64,000 nt of DNA, taken from the NCBI RefSeq assembly GCF_023716485.1, contig NZ_CP092418.1:1037001-1101000 (forward strand), in the 5' to 3' direction. The notes below the pieces were generated by a model. It was not told where the DNA came from, made no database searches, and saw nothing but the letters and a program-made list of their open reading frames with translations. Positions 53,771-62,222 of the stretch are shown piece by piece. Numbering within the stretch: position 1 is the stretch's first letter; every line of letters starts with the position of its first letter. Source of the DNA: Microbulbifer variabilis. Its GTDB lineage: Bacteria; Pseudomonadota; Gammaproteobacteria; Pseudomonadales; Cellvibrionaceae. A program made the position numbers and the translations under genes.

Positions 53771-54193
53771 ATGGCCTATAGCGATAAAGTAATTGACCAC
53801 TACGAACACCCCCGCAATGTCGGGCGCATGGACGACAAGGCGGACAATGTAGGCACCGGTATGGTGGGTGCGCCTGCCTGTGGTGATGTGATGCGCTTGC
53901 AGATCCAGGTGAACGACGCGGGTGTGATTGAAGACGCCAAGTTCAAAACCTACGGTTGCGGTTCCGCTATCGCCTCTAGCTCCCTGCTCACTGAGTGGGT
54001 GAAAGGTAAGACGATCGATGAGGCGGAGCAGATCAAAAATACCGCTATCGCCGAGGAGCTGGCGCTGCCACCGGTGAAAATTCACTGTTCCGTGCTGGCC
54101 GAAGATGCAATCAAGGCCGCTGTACGCAACATCCGTGAAAAGCGCGGTGAGTCTGCCGAAGCCGCTGACGCGCCGGAATCCGCCGCAGGTTAA
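53771..54193 (+). CDS. iscU: Fe-S cluster scaffold IscU
   Basis: A 140-residue scaffold on which IscS and ferredoxin assemble [2Fe-2S] clusters. The three ligand Cys are in APACGDVM, YGCGSAIASS and HCSVLAEDA, with the Asp ligand in CGD. The LPPVK recognition site for HscA is intact. The last 12 residues (AEAADAPESAAG) are an Ala/Glu-rich extension beyond the 128-residue E. coli protein. Strong ribosome site AGGAG, 7 nt before the ATG. Confidence 0.97.
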   Translation: MAYSDKVIDHYEHPRNVGRMDDKADNVGTGMVGAPACGDVMRLQIQVNDAGVIEDAKFKTYGCGSAIASSSLLTEWVKGKTIDEAEQIKNTAIAEELALPPVKIHCSVLAEDAIKAAVRNIREKRGESAEAADAPESAAG

Positions 54194-54232
54194 CCACCGG
54201 GCCCAGGGCCCAATAGCAGTGAAGGTATTGTT

Positions 54233-54556
54233 TTGGCTATTACTATGACCGAGGCCGCTGAGGCTCATATCAAGAGTCAGCTGGCCAAGCGCGGTAAGGG
54301 AATCGGCATTCGTGTGGGTGTTAAGACCGCCGGGTGTTCAGGCCTTGCCTATGTACTGGAGTTTGTCGATTCGGCAGAGGCCGAAGACGTGGTATTCGAG
54401 CAGGATGGAGTAAAGCTGATCGTAGACCCCAAGAGTTTGGTTTACCTGGATGGTACCCAGCTCGACTTCGTTAAGGAAGGGCTCAACGAAGGCTTCACCT
54501 TCACCAATCCCAACGTCAAAAACGAGTGTGGCTGCGGCGAGAGTTTCCACGTCTGA
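54233..54556 (+). CDS. iscA: A-type Fe-S carrier IscA
   Basis: A 107-residue A-type carrier with the three conserved Cys in TAGCSGLAY and ECGCGESF. The length is exactly that of E. coli IscA when the TTG at 54233 is used (GAAGG lies 8 nt upstream), giving [12 protein letters not shown]. It passes clusters from IscU to targets such as 4Fe-4S proteins. A terminator-like hairpin follows. Confidence 0.96.
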   Translation: MAITMTEAAEAHIKSQLAKRGKGIGIRVGVKTAGCSGLAYVLEFVDSAEAEDVVFEQDGVKLIVDPKSLVYLDGTQLDFVKEGLNEGFTFTNPNVKNECGCGESFHV

Positions 54557-54574
54557 GTGTGGCCCGCTTCAGCG

Positions 54575-54606
54575 AGGCCGGATGCACTGCGCATGCCGGC
54601 CTTTTT
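54575..54606 (+). terminator. Terminator-like hairpin inside the isc operon
   Basis: AGGCCGG and CCGGCCT pair, with ATGC/GCAT extending the stem beyond a bulge, followed by TTTTTATT. It lies between iscA and hscB on the coding strand, so it may attenuate rather than end transcription. Confidence 0.72.
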
Positions 54607-54609
54607 ATT

Positions 54610-54627
54610 GGCCCGGCAGTTGCCGGG
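54610..54627. repeat. Second copy of a small GC-rich palindrome
   Basis: GGCCCGGCAGTTGCCGGG, one base different from 50115-50132. CCCGGCA and TGCCGGG form a small hairpin. REP-like family is possible, but two copies are too few to say. Confidence 0.35.
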
Positions 54628-54678
54628 TGCGGCGCCGCCGCCCAGTTTTTAAGGCCCAGTGCCGGCAGGTGAACTGAG

Positions 54679-55206
54679 ATGGCAACCAACCTGACCCATT
54701 TTGAAATATTCGGGCTTGACCCCGCCTTTGAACTCGATCGCAGTGCTCTGTCCGCACGCTACCGGGAATTGCAGCGGGAATTCCACCCGGATAAATACGC
54801 TTCCAAATCCGAGCGCGAACAGTTGCTCGCTATTCAAATGGCTGCGCAGATCAATGAAGCCCACACGGTACTTCGTGATCCGGTGCAACGCGCTGCTTAC
54901 CTGCTCAAATTGGCTGGGGTGGAAGTGCCACCTGAGCAGACTACCGCCGATACAGAGTTCCTGATGCAGCAGATGTTGCTGCGCGAGCGCCTGGAGGAAG
55001 TGCGCGAGCAAGCAAATCCCACTGTTGCCCTGGAGGAACTCGCCGAAGAGGTGGATGAACTCTACCGCGGTACGCAGCGGCAATTTGCTGAGACCTATGC
55101 CTCGGGCAAGTTCAGCGAAGCAGAAGACGCCCTGCGCAAGCAGCAATTCCTGGTCAAGCTGCAGTCGCAAGTGGAAGAGCTGGAAGCTGATCTGTTCGGC
55201 GATTAA
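54679..55206 (+). CDS. hscB: Fe-S co-chaperone HscB
   Basis: A 175-residue J-domain protein. The HPD loop is in REFHPDKYASKSE, followed by the rest of the J domain to about residue 75 and the C-terminal three-helix IscU-binding domain. It recruits IscU to HscA and stimulates its ATPase. It follows the hairpin after iscA and precedes hscA by 80 bp. Confidence 0.96.
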   Translation: MATNLTHFEIFGLDPAFELDRSALSARYRELQREFHPDKYASKSEREQLLAIQMAAQINEAHTVLRDPVQRAAYLLKLAGVEVPPEQTTADTEFLMQQMLLRERLEEVREQANPTVALEELAEEVDELYRGTQRQFAETYASGKFSEAEDALRKQQFLVKLQSQVEELEADLFGD

Positions 55207-55287
55207 ACAAGTGCTACCAGAAAATAAACCGGGATCAGGCACAGGCGGTGCCAACGCGATAAATCCCGCTGATAGAAGAGATAAGTA

Positions 55288-57159
55288 ATGGCTTTACTGC
55301 AGATTTCCGAGCCGGGACAGAGTCCCGACCCCCATCAGCGCAAATACGCGGTGGGCATCGACTTGGGCACCACCAACTCACTGGTGGCCACGGTGCGCAG
55401 CGGCTCGGCAGAGGCCATTGCGGCAGAGGATGGCAGTGTCATCCTGCCCTCGGCGGTGCACTACAGCTGCGACGGTATTACCGTTGGTAGCGAGGCGCGT
55501 CTGCGTGCTGCTGCTGATCCCTACAACACCATGCTGTCGATCAAGCGCTTGATGGGCCGTGGGGTCGTCGATGTAAAAAGCCTGGGCGAGCAGCTGCCCT
55601 ATCATTTTTCCGATACCGATGGCGGCATGCCCACTATTGAAACTGCCGCCGGCCCGGTCAACCCGGTGCAGGTGTCTGCGGAAATCCTCAAGAAGCTGGC
55701 CCAGCGTGGCCGCGATGCACTCTACGGCAAAGTGGATGGCGAGCTCGACGGCGCAGTGATTACCGTGCCGGCCTATTTTGATGATGCCCAGCGCCAGGCG
55801 ACCAAGGACGCGGCCAAGTTGGCCGGCTTGAAGGTGCTGCGCCTGCTCAATGAGCCGACTGCCGCGGCGGTAGCCTATGGCCTCGATCGGGGGGAAGAGG
55901 GCGTGATCGCTGTCTATGACCTGGGCGGTGGCACCTTTGATATTTCAATCCTGCGACTGTCCCGCGGTGTTTTTGAGGTAATGGCCACCGGCGGTGATAC
56001 CGCCTTGGGTGGCGATGACTTCGACCGCATTATCGCGGCCTGGATTGCCGAGCAGGCGGGTTTGGGCACCGATCTGGATGCGTCGACTCAGCGGTTGTTA
56101 CTGGATAGTGCCTGCGCTGCTAAGGAGTCCCTGAGTGGTGCCGAGCAGGTAGAAATACACCATGGGGACTGGCGGGGCGTGCTCGACCGGGCGACCATGG
56201 CTTCATTGCTGGACCCCATGATCGACAAGACTCTGCGTGCCTGTAAACGCGCCCTGCGCGATGCCGGTATCGGTGTGGATGAAGTGCAGGAAGTGGTCCT
56301 GGTGGGCGGTTCCACTCGGACTTTGCGGGTACGTGAGCGGGTCGAAGACTATTTTGGCCGTGCGCCCCATGCTGAAATCGATCCGGATCAAGTGGTAGCC
56401 ATTGGTGCCGCCCTGCAGGCCGATGTGTTGGTGGGCAATAAATCCGACGACGACCTGCTGCTGCTGGATGTAATCCCGTTGTCTCTGGGTATTGAGACCA
56501 TGGGTGGGCTCACCGAGAAGTTGATTGCGCGCAATACCACCATTCCGGTGTCTAAAGCTCAGGAATTCACCACTTTCAAAGATGGCCAGACTGCCATGGC
56601 GATTCATGTGGTGCAGGGTGAGCGAGAGCTGGTTAGCGACTGCCGCTCGCTGGCACGTTTCGAATTGCGCGGAATTCCTCCAATGGTGGCGGGTGCCGCT
56701 CATATTCGCGTGACCTTCCAGGTGGATGCGGATGGCTTGCTGTCGGTGACTGCCATGGAGAAGAGCAGTGGTGTTAGTGCAGATATCGTAGTGAAGCCTT
56801 CCTACGGCCTGGAGGATAAGGACATAGCGCGCATGCTGCAGGAATCCTATACCCACGCCGCCGAGGATATTGCCCTGCGTGCTTTGCGCGAGGCGCAGGT
56901 TGAGGCGGAGCGGACTTTAGAGAGTTTGCTGATGGCCCTGCGTGAAAACGGCGCCGAGCTGCTGGAAGAGCATGAGCTGAGTGAGCTGGAGCATGCAATG
57001 GAAGCTTTGCGCCTGGCCCATAACGGGGGAGATGCCGATGAGATTCGTCAGCGTATGGAGACCCTTAACCAGCTGTCAGAGCCCTTTGCGGCCAAACGTA
57101 TGGATGCTTCTATCAAGCGCGCCATGCGCGGCCACAGCCTGGATGAATTTGATAAATAA
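55288..57159 (+). CDS. hscA: Fe-S chaperone HscA (Hsp70 family)
   Basis: A 623-residue Hsp70. N-terminal ATPase domain with [27 protein letters not shown] and [12 protein letters not shown] phosphate motifs. The substrate-binding beta domain starts near [11 protein letters not shown], and the helical lid follows. Length is close to E. coli HscA (616). It binds the LPPVK motif of IscU and drives cluster transfer. Part of the hscBA-fdx-iscX segment. Confidence 0.97.
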   Translation: MALLQISEPGQSPDPHQRKYAVGIDLGTTNSLVATVRSGSAEAIAAEDGSVILPSAVHYSCDGITVGSEARLRAAADPYNTMLSIKRLMGRGVVDVKSLGEQLPYHFSDTDGGMPTIETAAGPVNPVQVSAEILKKLAQRGRDALYGKVDGELDGAVITVPAYFDDAQRQATKDAAKLAGLKVLRLLNEPTAAAVAYGLDRGEEGVIAVYDLGGGTFDISILRLSRGVFEVMATGGDTALGGDDFDRIIAAWIAEQAGLGTDLDASTQRLLLDSACAAKESLSGAEQVEIHHGDWRGVLDRATMASLLDPMIDKTLRACKRALRDAGIGVDEVQEVVLVGGSTRTLRVRERVEDYFGRAPHAEIDPDQVVAIGAALQADVLVGNKSDDDLLLLDVIPLSLGIETMGGLTEKLIARNTTIPVSKAQEFTTFKDGQTAMAIHVVQGERELVSDCRSLARFELRGIPPMVAGAAHIRVTFQVDADGLLSVTAMEKSSGVSADIVVKPSYGLEDKDIARMLQESYTHAAEDIALRALREAQVEAERTLESLLMALRENGAELLEEHELSELEHAMEALRLAHNGGDADEIRQRMETLNQLSEPFAAKRMDASIKRAMRGHSLDEFDK

Positions 57160-57236
57160 GCGGTGGGCGCCTAGCCCGCACAACTTGCGGCCGGGGCTTG
57201 CCCCCGTCGGATTGAGACCATAGAGAGTCAGTACCC

Positions 57237-57575
57237 ATGCCGAAGATAGTATTTTTACCCCACCCGGAAATGTGCCCTGAAGGTAAAGTGGTGGAAGCGG
57301 AGAGCGGTGTCAGTGTAATCGATGCGGCACTGGCCAACGATATCGAGATCGAGCACGCCTGCGAGAAGGCCTGTGCCTGTACTACCTGCCATGTGATTGT
57401 GCGCGAAGGCTTCTACTCCCTGGAGGAGCCCGATGAGCTGGAAGAAGACCTGCTGGACAAGGCTTGGGGCCTGGAGCCGGAGTCGCGCCTGTCTTGTCAG
57501 GCGATCGTTGAAGACGAAGATCTGGTGGTGGAAATTCCCAAATACACCATCAACCAGGTGTCGGAAAAGCACTGA
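57237..57575 (+). CDS. fdx: ISC-system [2Fe-2S] ferredoxin
   Basis: A 112-residue adrenodoxin-type ferredoxin. The cluster Cys pattern is seen in HACEKACACTTCHVIV with the last ligand in LSCQAI. It donates electrons during cluster assembly on IscU. Length matches E. coli Fdx (111). Good spacing to hscA (77 bp) and to iscX (29 bp). Confidence 0.96.
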   Translation: MPKIVFLPHPEMCPEGKVVEAESGVSVIDAALANDIEIEHACEKACACTTCHVIVREGFYSLEEPDELEEDLLDKAWGLEPESRLSCQAIVEDEDLVVEIPKYTINQVSEKH

Positions 57576-57604
57576 GTGCCGCGGGTAGTGAGGAAGCCAA
57601 AACA

Positions 57605-57799
57605 ATGAAGTGGACCGATACTCACGATATCGCTATTGAGCTCTGCGAAGCCCATGAAGATGTGGACCCGCTTACCGTCAATTTTGTTGACTTGCGCAAC
57701 TGGGTGATGGCGTTACCTGAGTTTGATGACGAGCCGAGCCGTTGTGGCGAAAAGATTCTGGAGGCTATTCAGGCCGCCTGGATTGAGGAACGCGAGTAG
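57605..57799 (+). CDS. iscX: IscX (YfhJ) Fe-S assembly modulator
   Basis: A 64-residue acidic protein of the IscX family, with the conserved start MKWTDTHDIAIELCEAHEDVDP and the FVDLRNWVMALPEFDD core. It binds iron and IscS and tunes desulfurase activity. Last gene of the isc operon; hairpins follow. Confidence 0.95.
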   Translation: MKWTDTHDIAIELCEAHEDVDPLTVNFVDLRNWVMALPEFDDEPSRCGEKILEAIQAAWIEERE

Positions 57800-57815
57800 T
57801 CAGAATGGGTTTAAG

Positions 57816-57855
57816 GGGGTATTGGTATTGGAGTATAAAAGTCGATCAATACCCC
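57816..57855. repeat. Inverted repeat after iscX
   Basis: GGGGTATTG (57816-57824) and CAATACCCC (57847-57855), a 9-bp perfect stem with a 22-nt loop. No T-run. It could be a 3'-UTR structure or an operator ahead of ndk. Confidence 0.4.
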
Positions 57856-57930
57856 GTATAATCCGCCGGCCGCGAAATGCGGTGATCAAAAATTGAGTAC
57901 CCCCGGTGGGTATGAAAGGAATACTAGGGA

Positions 57931-57953
57931 AGAGCAACTGTGTAGGTTGCTCT
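57931..57953 (+). terminator. Hairpin upstream of ndk
   Basis: AGAGCAAC and GTTGCTCT form an 8-bp stem with a 7-nt loop, followed by TTCTAT. It lies 45 bp before the ndk start. Weak terminator or a 5'-UTR structure. Confidence 0.45.
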
Positions 57954-57997
57954 TTCTATATGTAAGTTAAGTTACAAAAATCAATTTGGAGATAACC

Positions 57998-58426
57998 ATG
58001 GCCCTGGAGCGTACCCTTTCCATCATCAAGCCGGACGCAGTAGCCAAGAATGTAATCGGTGAAATCGAGAGCCGTTTTGAGAAAGCTGGCCTGAGCATCG
58101 TTGCCATGAAGATGGTTCAACTGTCCCGCGAAAAAGCTGAAGGTTTCTACGCTGAGCATAAAGAGCGTCCTTTCTTCAAAGACCTGGTTGACTTCATGAC
58201 TTCCGGTCCGGTTGTTGTACAGGTTCTGGAAGGTGAGAACGCTATCCTGGCAAACCGCGACCTGATGGGCGCTACCAACCCGAAAGAAGCGGCTGCTGGC
58301 ACCATCCGCGCTGACTTTGCTGACAGCATCGACGCCAACGCTGTACACGGTTCCGACTCCGCAGAGTCCGCCGCCCGCGAAGTAAGCTACTTCTTCGCCG
58401 ACGACGAAATCTGCGCGCGCGCTTAA
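57998..58426 (+). CDS. ndk: Nucleoside diphosphate kinase
   Basis: A 142-residue enzyme that balances NTP pools by phosphotransfer through a His. The catalytic His is in [12 protein letters not shown]. The N-terminus [14 protein letters not shown] and the length match E. coli Ndk. The TTGGAG just before the ATG is the ribosome site, so the ATG at 57998 is used rather than the in-frame TTG at 57986. Confidence 0.98.
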   Translation: MALERTLSIIKPDAVAKNVIGEIESRFEKAGLSIVAMKMVQLSREKAEGFYAEHKERPFFKDLVDFMTSGPVVVQVLEGENAILANRDLMGATNPKEAAAGTIRADFADSIDANAVHGSDSAESAAREVSYFFADDEICARA

Positions 58427-58441
58427 TTAGCGCCACAAATC

Positions 58442-58465
58442 GCACCGGTCTGTCCGGACCGGTGC
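58442..58465 (+). terminator. Hairpin between ndk and rlmN
   Basis: GCACCGGTC and GACCGGTGC form a perfect 9-bp stem with a 6-nt loop, followed by AATTCTTCC. The weak T-run suggests partial read-through into rlmN. Confidence 0.6.
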
Positions 58466-58489
58466 AATTCTTCCCCCGAGGTGAAATGA

Positions 58490-59608
58490 ATGACCACAGA
58501 GAAAACCAACCTGCTCGGCCTTTCAGTAGAAAAGCTGGCCGCCTTTTTTGAATCATTGGGCGAGAAGCGCTTCCGCGCAGTTCAGGTTTTAAAGTGGATT
58601 CACCAGAATGGGGTTGATGATTTTGCTGAGATGACCAATGTCAGCAAGGCCCTGCGTCAAAAGCTGGCGGAAGTGGCCGAAGTCCGTGCCCCGGAAGTAT
58701 TGAATCAGTGGGATTCTGCCGACGGCACACGCAAGTGGCTAATTAAAGTCTCCGGTGGCAATGCTATCGAGACGGTTTATATCCCCGATGGCGATCGCGG
58801 CACCCTGTGTGTCTCCTCCCAGGTGGGCTGTTCCCTGGATTGCAGTTTCTGTGCAACTGGCAAGCAGGGCTTTAACCGCGATTTAACCGCGGCAGAAATT
58901 ATCGGGCAGGTGTGGATCGCCTGTAAGTCTTTCGGCCAGCTGGACCCAAAAGGACCGCGCAAAGTCACCAACGTGGTGATGATGGGCATGGGTGAGCCAT
59001 TGCTCAATTTCGACAATGTGGTCGATTCCATGAATCTGATGATGGAAGACAATGCCTACGGTATTTCCAAGCGCCGCGTCACCCTGTCAACTTCCGGTGT
59101 GGTGCCCGCATTGGACCGCCTAGCCGATGTGACCGATGTGAGCCTGGCGATTTCCCTGCACGCGCCCAACGACGAATTACGTAACGAGTTGGTGCCGATC
59201 AATAAGAAATACCCCATTGCGGTGTTGTTGGATTCCGCTAAGCGCTATATCGAGCGTATGCCGGATACGCACCGTAAAATGACCATTGAATACACGCTGA
59301 TGCGCGAAGTTAATGATCGCCCGGAGCACGCTGAGCAATTGGCAGAGCTGCTGAAAGAGATTCCGGTGAAAATTAACCTGATTCCCTTTAACCCGTTTGA
59401 GCTGTCCGACTACCAGCGTGTGAGCAACAATGCTCTGCGTCGCTTCCAGCAGATATTGCTTGATAAGGGTTATACGGTTACCGTTCGCACTACCCGTGGC
59501 GACGATATCGATGCAGCCTGTGGCCAGCTGGCCGGCAGTGTTAACGACCGCACCCGCCGCTCCGAGCGCTACCGCAATGCAGAGCGCCCCGTTCGTATAG
59601 TCGGCTGA
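58490..59608 (+). CDS. rlmN: Dual-specificity 23S rRNA/tRNA adenine-C2 methyltransferase RlmN
   Basis: A 372-residue radical-SAM enzyme that methylates A2503 of 23S rRNA and A37 of some tRNAs. The 4Fe-4S motif CxxxCxxC is in [11 protein letters not shown]. The second SAM-binding segment is [12 protein letters not shown], and the methyl-carrying Cys is in IDAACGQL. Normal length. It lies 63 bp after ndk, a conserved pairing. Confidence 0.97.
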   Translation: MTTEKTNLLGLSVEKLAAFFESLGEKRFRAVQVLKWIHQNGVDDFAEMTNVSKALRQKLAEVAEVRAPEVLNQWDSADGTRKWLIKVSGGNAIETVYIPDGDRGTLCVSSQVGCSLDCSFCATGKQGFNRDLTAAEIIGQVWIACKSFGQLDPKGPRKVTNVVMMGMGEPLLNFDNVVDSMNLMMEDNAYGISKRRVTLSTSGVVPALDRLADVTDVSLAISLHAPNDELRNELVPINKKYPIAVLLDSAKRYIERMPDTHRKMTIEYTLMREVNDRPEHAEQLAELLKEIPVKINLIPFNPFELSDYQRVSNNALRRFQQILLDKGYTVTVRTTRGDDIDAACGQLAGSVNDRTRRSERYRNAERPVRIVG

Positions 59609-59819
59609 TTACCGAACCCTGCCTGGATGATTTGCATAGTCACTTGCTAGCAGAGATCCGGGCTTGCCCTATCATTTCTGTAGGCCTTAGGGTCGTAATT
59701 TCTTTAAAGCCTCTCCATTTTTTTCTGATCTCCCTTTTATTGGTGTCAACCAAATCCCAGGATACTGCGTTAACAGTCCAAAACTTTACGAAAGTGGATG
59801 GAAAGGACTGTTAAATTTT

Positions 59820-61727
59820 ATGCGTACTGAAAAAGTGGATTTTAAGGTGTCTGCCAATGTCCTATTGCGATATTTATATTTAATACTCTGTATATCCTTG
59901 GCAGCTTGCAGTTCAGGATCATCTGGAGGTGATGATGATACTTCGACACCGAATACTGTAGAGGGTGATTCAGACTCAGACTCAGACTCAGACCCCGACC
60001 CGCAATCTGAGCAGGGTAGTGGGCCCGGTAAATTGATTGGACATGCCTTTTCCGGGACCAGCATCGGCCTTGCTTGGGAGCGGGATGGTGAGACCTATTT
60101 TGTTTATCGCAATGGTGAAAGAGTCGCGCAAACCAGTAATAACTTTTTTGTCGATAAAAACCTCACGGTAGCGACTGAGTACAGCTACTTGCTAAATATG
60201 GTCGATACTGCCAGCGCCTCTGAGGCCGATCAGATTGTTGTTAAGACATTGGTAAATGACACGAATACTGGGCTAAATAACGGCACAGAAGACGATGTCG
60301 TAAACGAGCGTATTTCCACTTTTGCCGAGTGTAAAAATGTCTCCAGCGCCCTGGATTTACTCGAGGAAGATCTTGATAACTGCCTGGCAGCAATGCTTGA
60401 GCTCAATCGCATGGCCTCTCTTGTTGAGGATATACGTGCTTTTGCCGCGCGTGTTCGCAGCGAGCAGGAACCAGCCATGGTTGAGCTGGGTATGCGCCTG
60501 TTCCACAATAAATCCTTGAGTGCCAATCAAGATGCTTCCTGCTCCTCTTGTCACCACCCGGCGATTGGCTGTGGTGGGGATGGTCTATCAATGCCGGTTG
60601 GCATTAATGCGGTAGATAGTACGTTGCTAGGGCCGGGGCGCTCTGACGGTATTAATGAAGTGCCGATAGTGCCGAGGAATTCACCAGCGACCTGCAACAC
60701 TTCGCTCTGGTCTCGTGGCCTGTTTTGGGACAACCGGGTTTCATTGAGTCCTAATGGTGTGTTGCGCACAGATTCAACGGACGTTACCCGAAATACTTCC
60801 TCCGTGGTAGGTTCTGGTTCCCTGGCTCTACTGATGGCTCAGGCACACTTCCCTGTTACAGCACCACCTGAGATGGGGGATATCGTCGACTTTGGCTACG
60901 ATGATTCTGTCGACGAAAACTTTACTGCATACCGCGAAGATATATTGGCGGCGAATCTGGATATCGAAGCTTGGGGGCCGCTATTTACATCCGCTTTTGG
61001 TGATCCTGAGATTAACTTTAGCCGTATTGCCCAGGCTATTGCAGCTTATGAGGCGGTGCAGATATTTATAGATAATTCATTTTTTGCCTATGTCGAGGGC
61101 AATTTACAAGCGCTTAACGCCGAAGAGAAGCGTGGTGCTATCACGTTCATGTCGAGAGATTCTGGCTGTACCTTCTGCCATAAGGGGGCCTTCTTTACTT
61201 CCGAGGCGCTGATGGCTGCTAACTATCCGCAGATTGGAATTGGTACTGACGAGAGTGGCAGTGGAGCCGATTTGGGTGGAGAAGGGTCTTTGGGTTTTGG
61301 GGCATTCCGAGCCCCAACTCTGTTAAATGTGGCGATTACCGGCCCCTGGGGACATAGCGGGCAGTTTGGCAGCTTGCGTAGAAATGTCGAGCATTACAGG
61401 GATCAGGGTGTCTCAATTGCCAGTTACTTTGCCAATAATGAAATGTGTGATCTTGAACAGTTTAAAGATTTACAGGATTGCCCCAGTAAAGTAGCGCCTA
61501 ATGGTTTGGTTCTGTCTCAGGATATTCTTGCAGGGAATGATGGTGGTGGTGTCAACCGCCTGACTGATGATGAGATCGACCTTGTTGTCATTTTTCTGGG
61601 CACTCTCACTGACCCAGCCGCCGCCAATAGTAGCTCTAATGAGATTCAATTTTTGATTCCTCCCAGAGACGGTGGTCCGGATGGCAAACAGCTGGATGCT
61701 AGAAACCGGAATGGGGAGAGTTTGTAA
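59820..61727 (+). CDS. Diheme cytochrome c peroxidase/MauG-like lipoprotein (copy 1)
   Basis: A 635-residue protein. Lipoprotein signal peptide (LAACSSG, Cys near residue 29), a linker rich in Ser/Asp (in-frame hexamer repeat), a short Fn3-like module (FSGTSIGLAWERDGETYFVY), then a diheme CcpA/MauG-type domain. Heme motifs are CSSCH (C241-C244-H245) and CTFCH (C450-C453-H454). The later APTLLNVAITGPWGHSGQFGSL segment is a typical c-type ligand region. Probably anchored in the outer or inner membrane facing the periplasm; it may reduce peroxide or oxidise an unknown partner. A paralogue follows downstream. Confidence 0.88.
   Translation: MRTEKVDFKVSANVLLRYLYLILCISLAACSSGSSGGDDDTSTPNTVEGDSDSDSDSDPDPQSEQGSGPGKLIGHAFSGTSIGLAWERDGETYFVYRNGERVAQTSNNFFVDKNLTVATEYSYLLNMVDTASASEADQIVVKTLVNDTNTGLNNGTEDDVVNERISTFAECKNVSSALDLLEEDLDNCLAAMLELNRMASLVEDIRAFAARVRSEQEPAMVELGMRLFHNKSLSANQDASCSSCHHPAIGCGGDGLSMPVGINAVDSTLLGPGRSDGINEVPIVPRNSPATCNTSLWSRGLFWDNRVSLSPNGVLRTDSTDVTRNTSSVVGSGSLALLMAQAHFPVTAPPEMGDIVDFGYDDSVDENFTAYREDILAANLDIEAWGPLFTSAFGDPEINFSRIAQAIAAYEAVQIFIDNSFFAYVEGNLQALNAEEKRGAITFMSRDSGCTFCHKGAFFTSEALMAANYPQIGIGTDESGSGADLGGEGSLGFGAFRAPTLLNVAITGPWGHSGQFGSLRRNVEHYRDQGVSIASYFANNEMCDLEQFKDLQDCPSKVAPNGLVLSQDILAGNDGGGVNRLTDDEIDLVVIFLGTLTDPAAANSSSNEIQFLIPPRDGGPDGKQLDARNRNGESL
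59970..59993 (+). repeat. In-frame TCAGAC hexamer tandem repeat
   Basis: Four copies of TCAGAC encode Ser-Asp repeats in the lipoprotein linker. A change by one unit keeps the frame, so length can vary without loss of function. Confidence 0.8.
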
Positions 61728-61780
61728 TTCCCTGTTTACCTTGTTTTATAGCCAAGTGAATAGCTAGAAAAAAGTCAAAA

Positions 61781-61812
61781 GTATAGAGGGTATAGTTTTT
61801 ATACCCTCATAC
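61781..61812 (+). terminator. Hairpin after cytochrome copy 1
   Basis: GTATAGAGGGTATA pairs with TATACCCTCATAC, with one bulged A and a GTTTT loop. A short T-rich run follows. Lies about 55 bp after the stop codon. Confidence 0.55.
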
Positions 61813-62222
61813 TTATCTTTGCGATTTGTGCAATTAATTTTTTAGGCTGGGTCGCAGTATGGGTAAACTTAGCTTGTAGCCTTCTCAATACCTTTTTCTC
61901 TATTTCTTTAAACCCAGAGACAATTCACAGTATCCAATATCACTGTGCCAGCATCAGTGCTTTGCGACTCTCTCAACAGAATTATCTAAGTAAAAGCTTT
62001 AGGGTCACTACCTCGGTATCCCATGAAATTGGCAAAAAAGTTCGGTTTCATGAAAAGTATTGTGAGGGCAGGCAACTCTTTCTGCTCCCCAAAAAACTAC
62101 TTTTAAAAATGTTGGATAGTTCCAAAATATTAGCTTTTGGTGCCGTGCGGGGCACTAGTAGCTCCATTGTCTGTCCAGTGCTGTTCAAAACGATTTTTCA
62201 GTGGCGGAGTCGAGCTGTATTT
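61813..62222. other. Intergenic region before cytochrome copy 2
   Basis: About 410 bp with no supported gene. It probably holds the promoter of the second cytochrome gene. No repeats or known sites were seen. Confidence 0.45.

Noticed and set aside
52850..54268. 472-codon minus-strand frame opposite iscS and iscU
   Set aside because: Entirely antisense to well-supported genes; its His/Phe-rich composition is that of a shadow frame.
54649..55254. 201-codon minus-strand frame opposite hscB
   Set aside because: Antisense to hscB, which has a clear J domain.
59970..59993. CRISPR-like repeats
   Set aside because: Six-base in-frame tandem repeat without spacers, coding for Ser-Asp.
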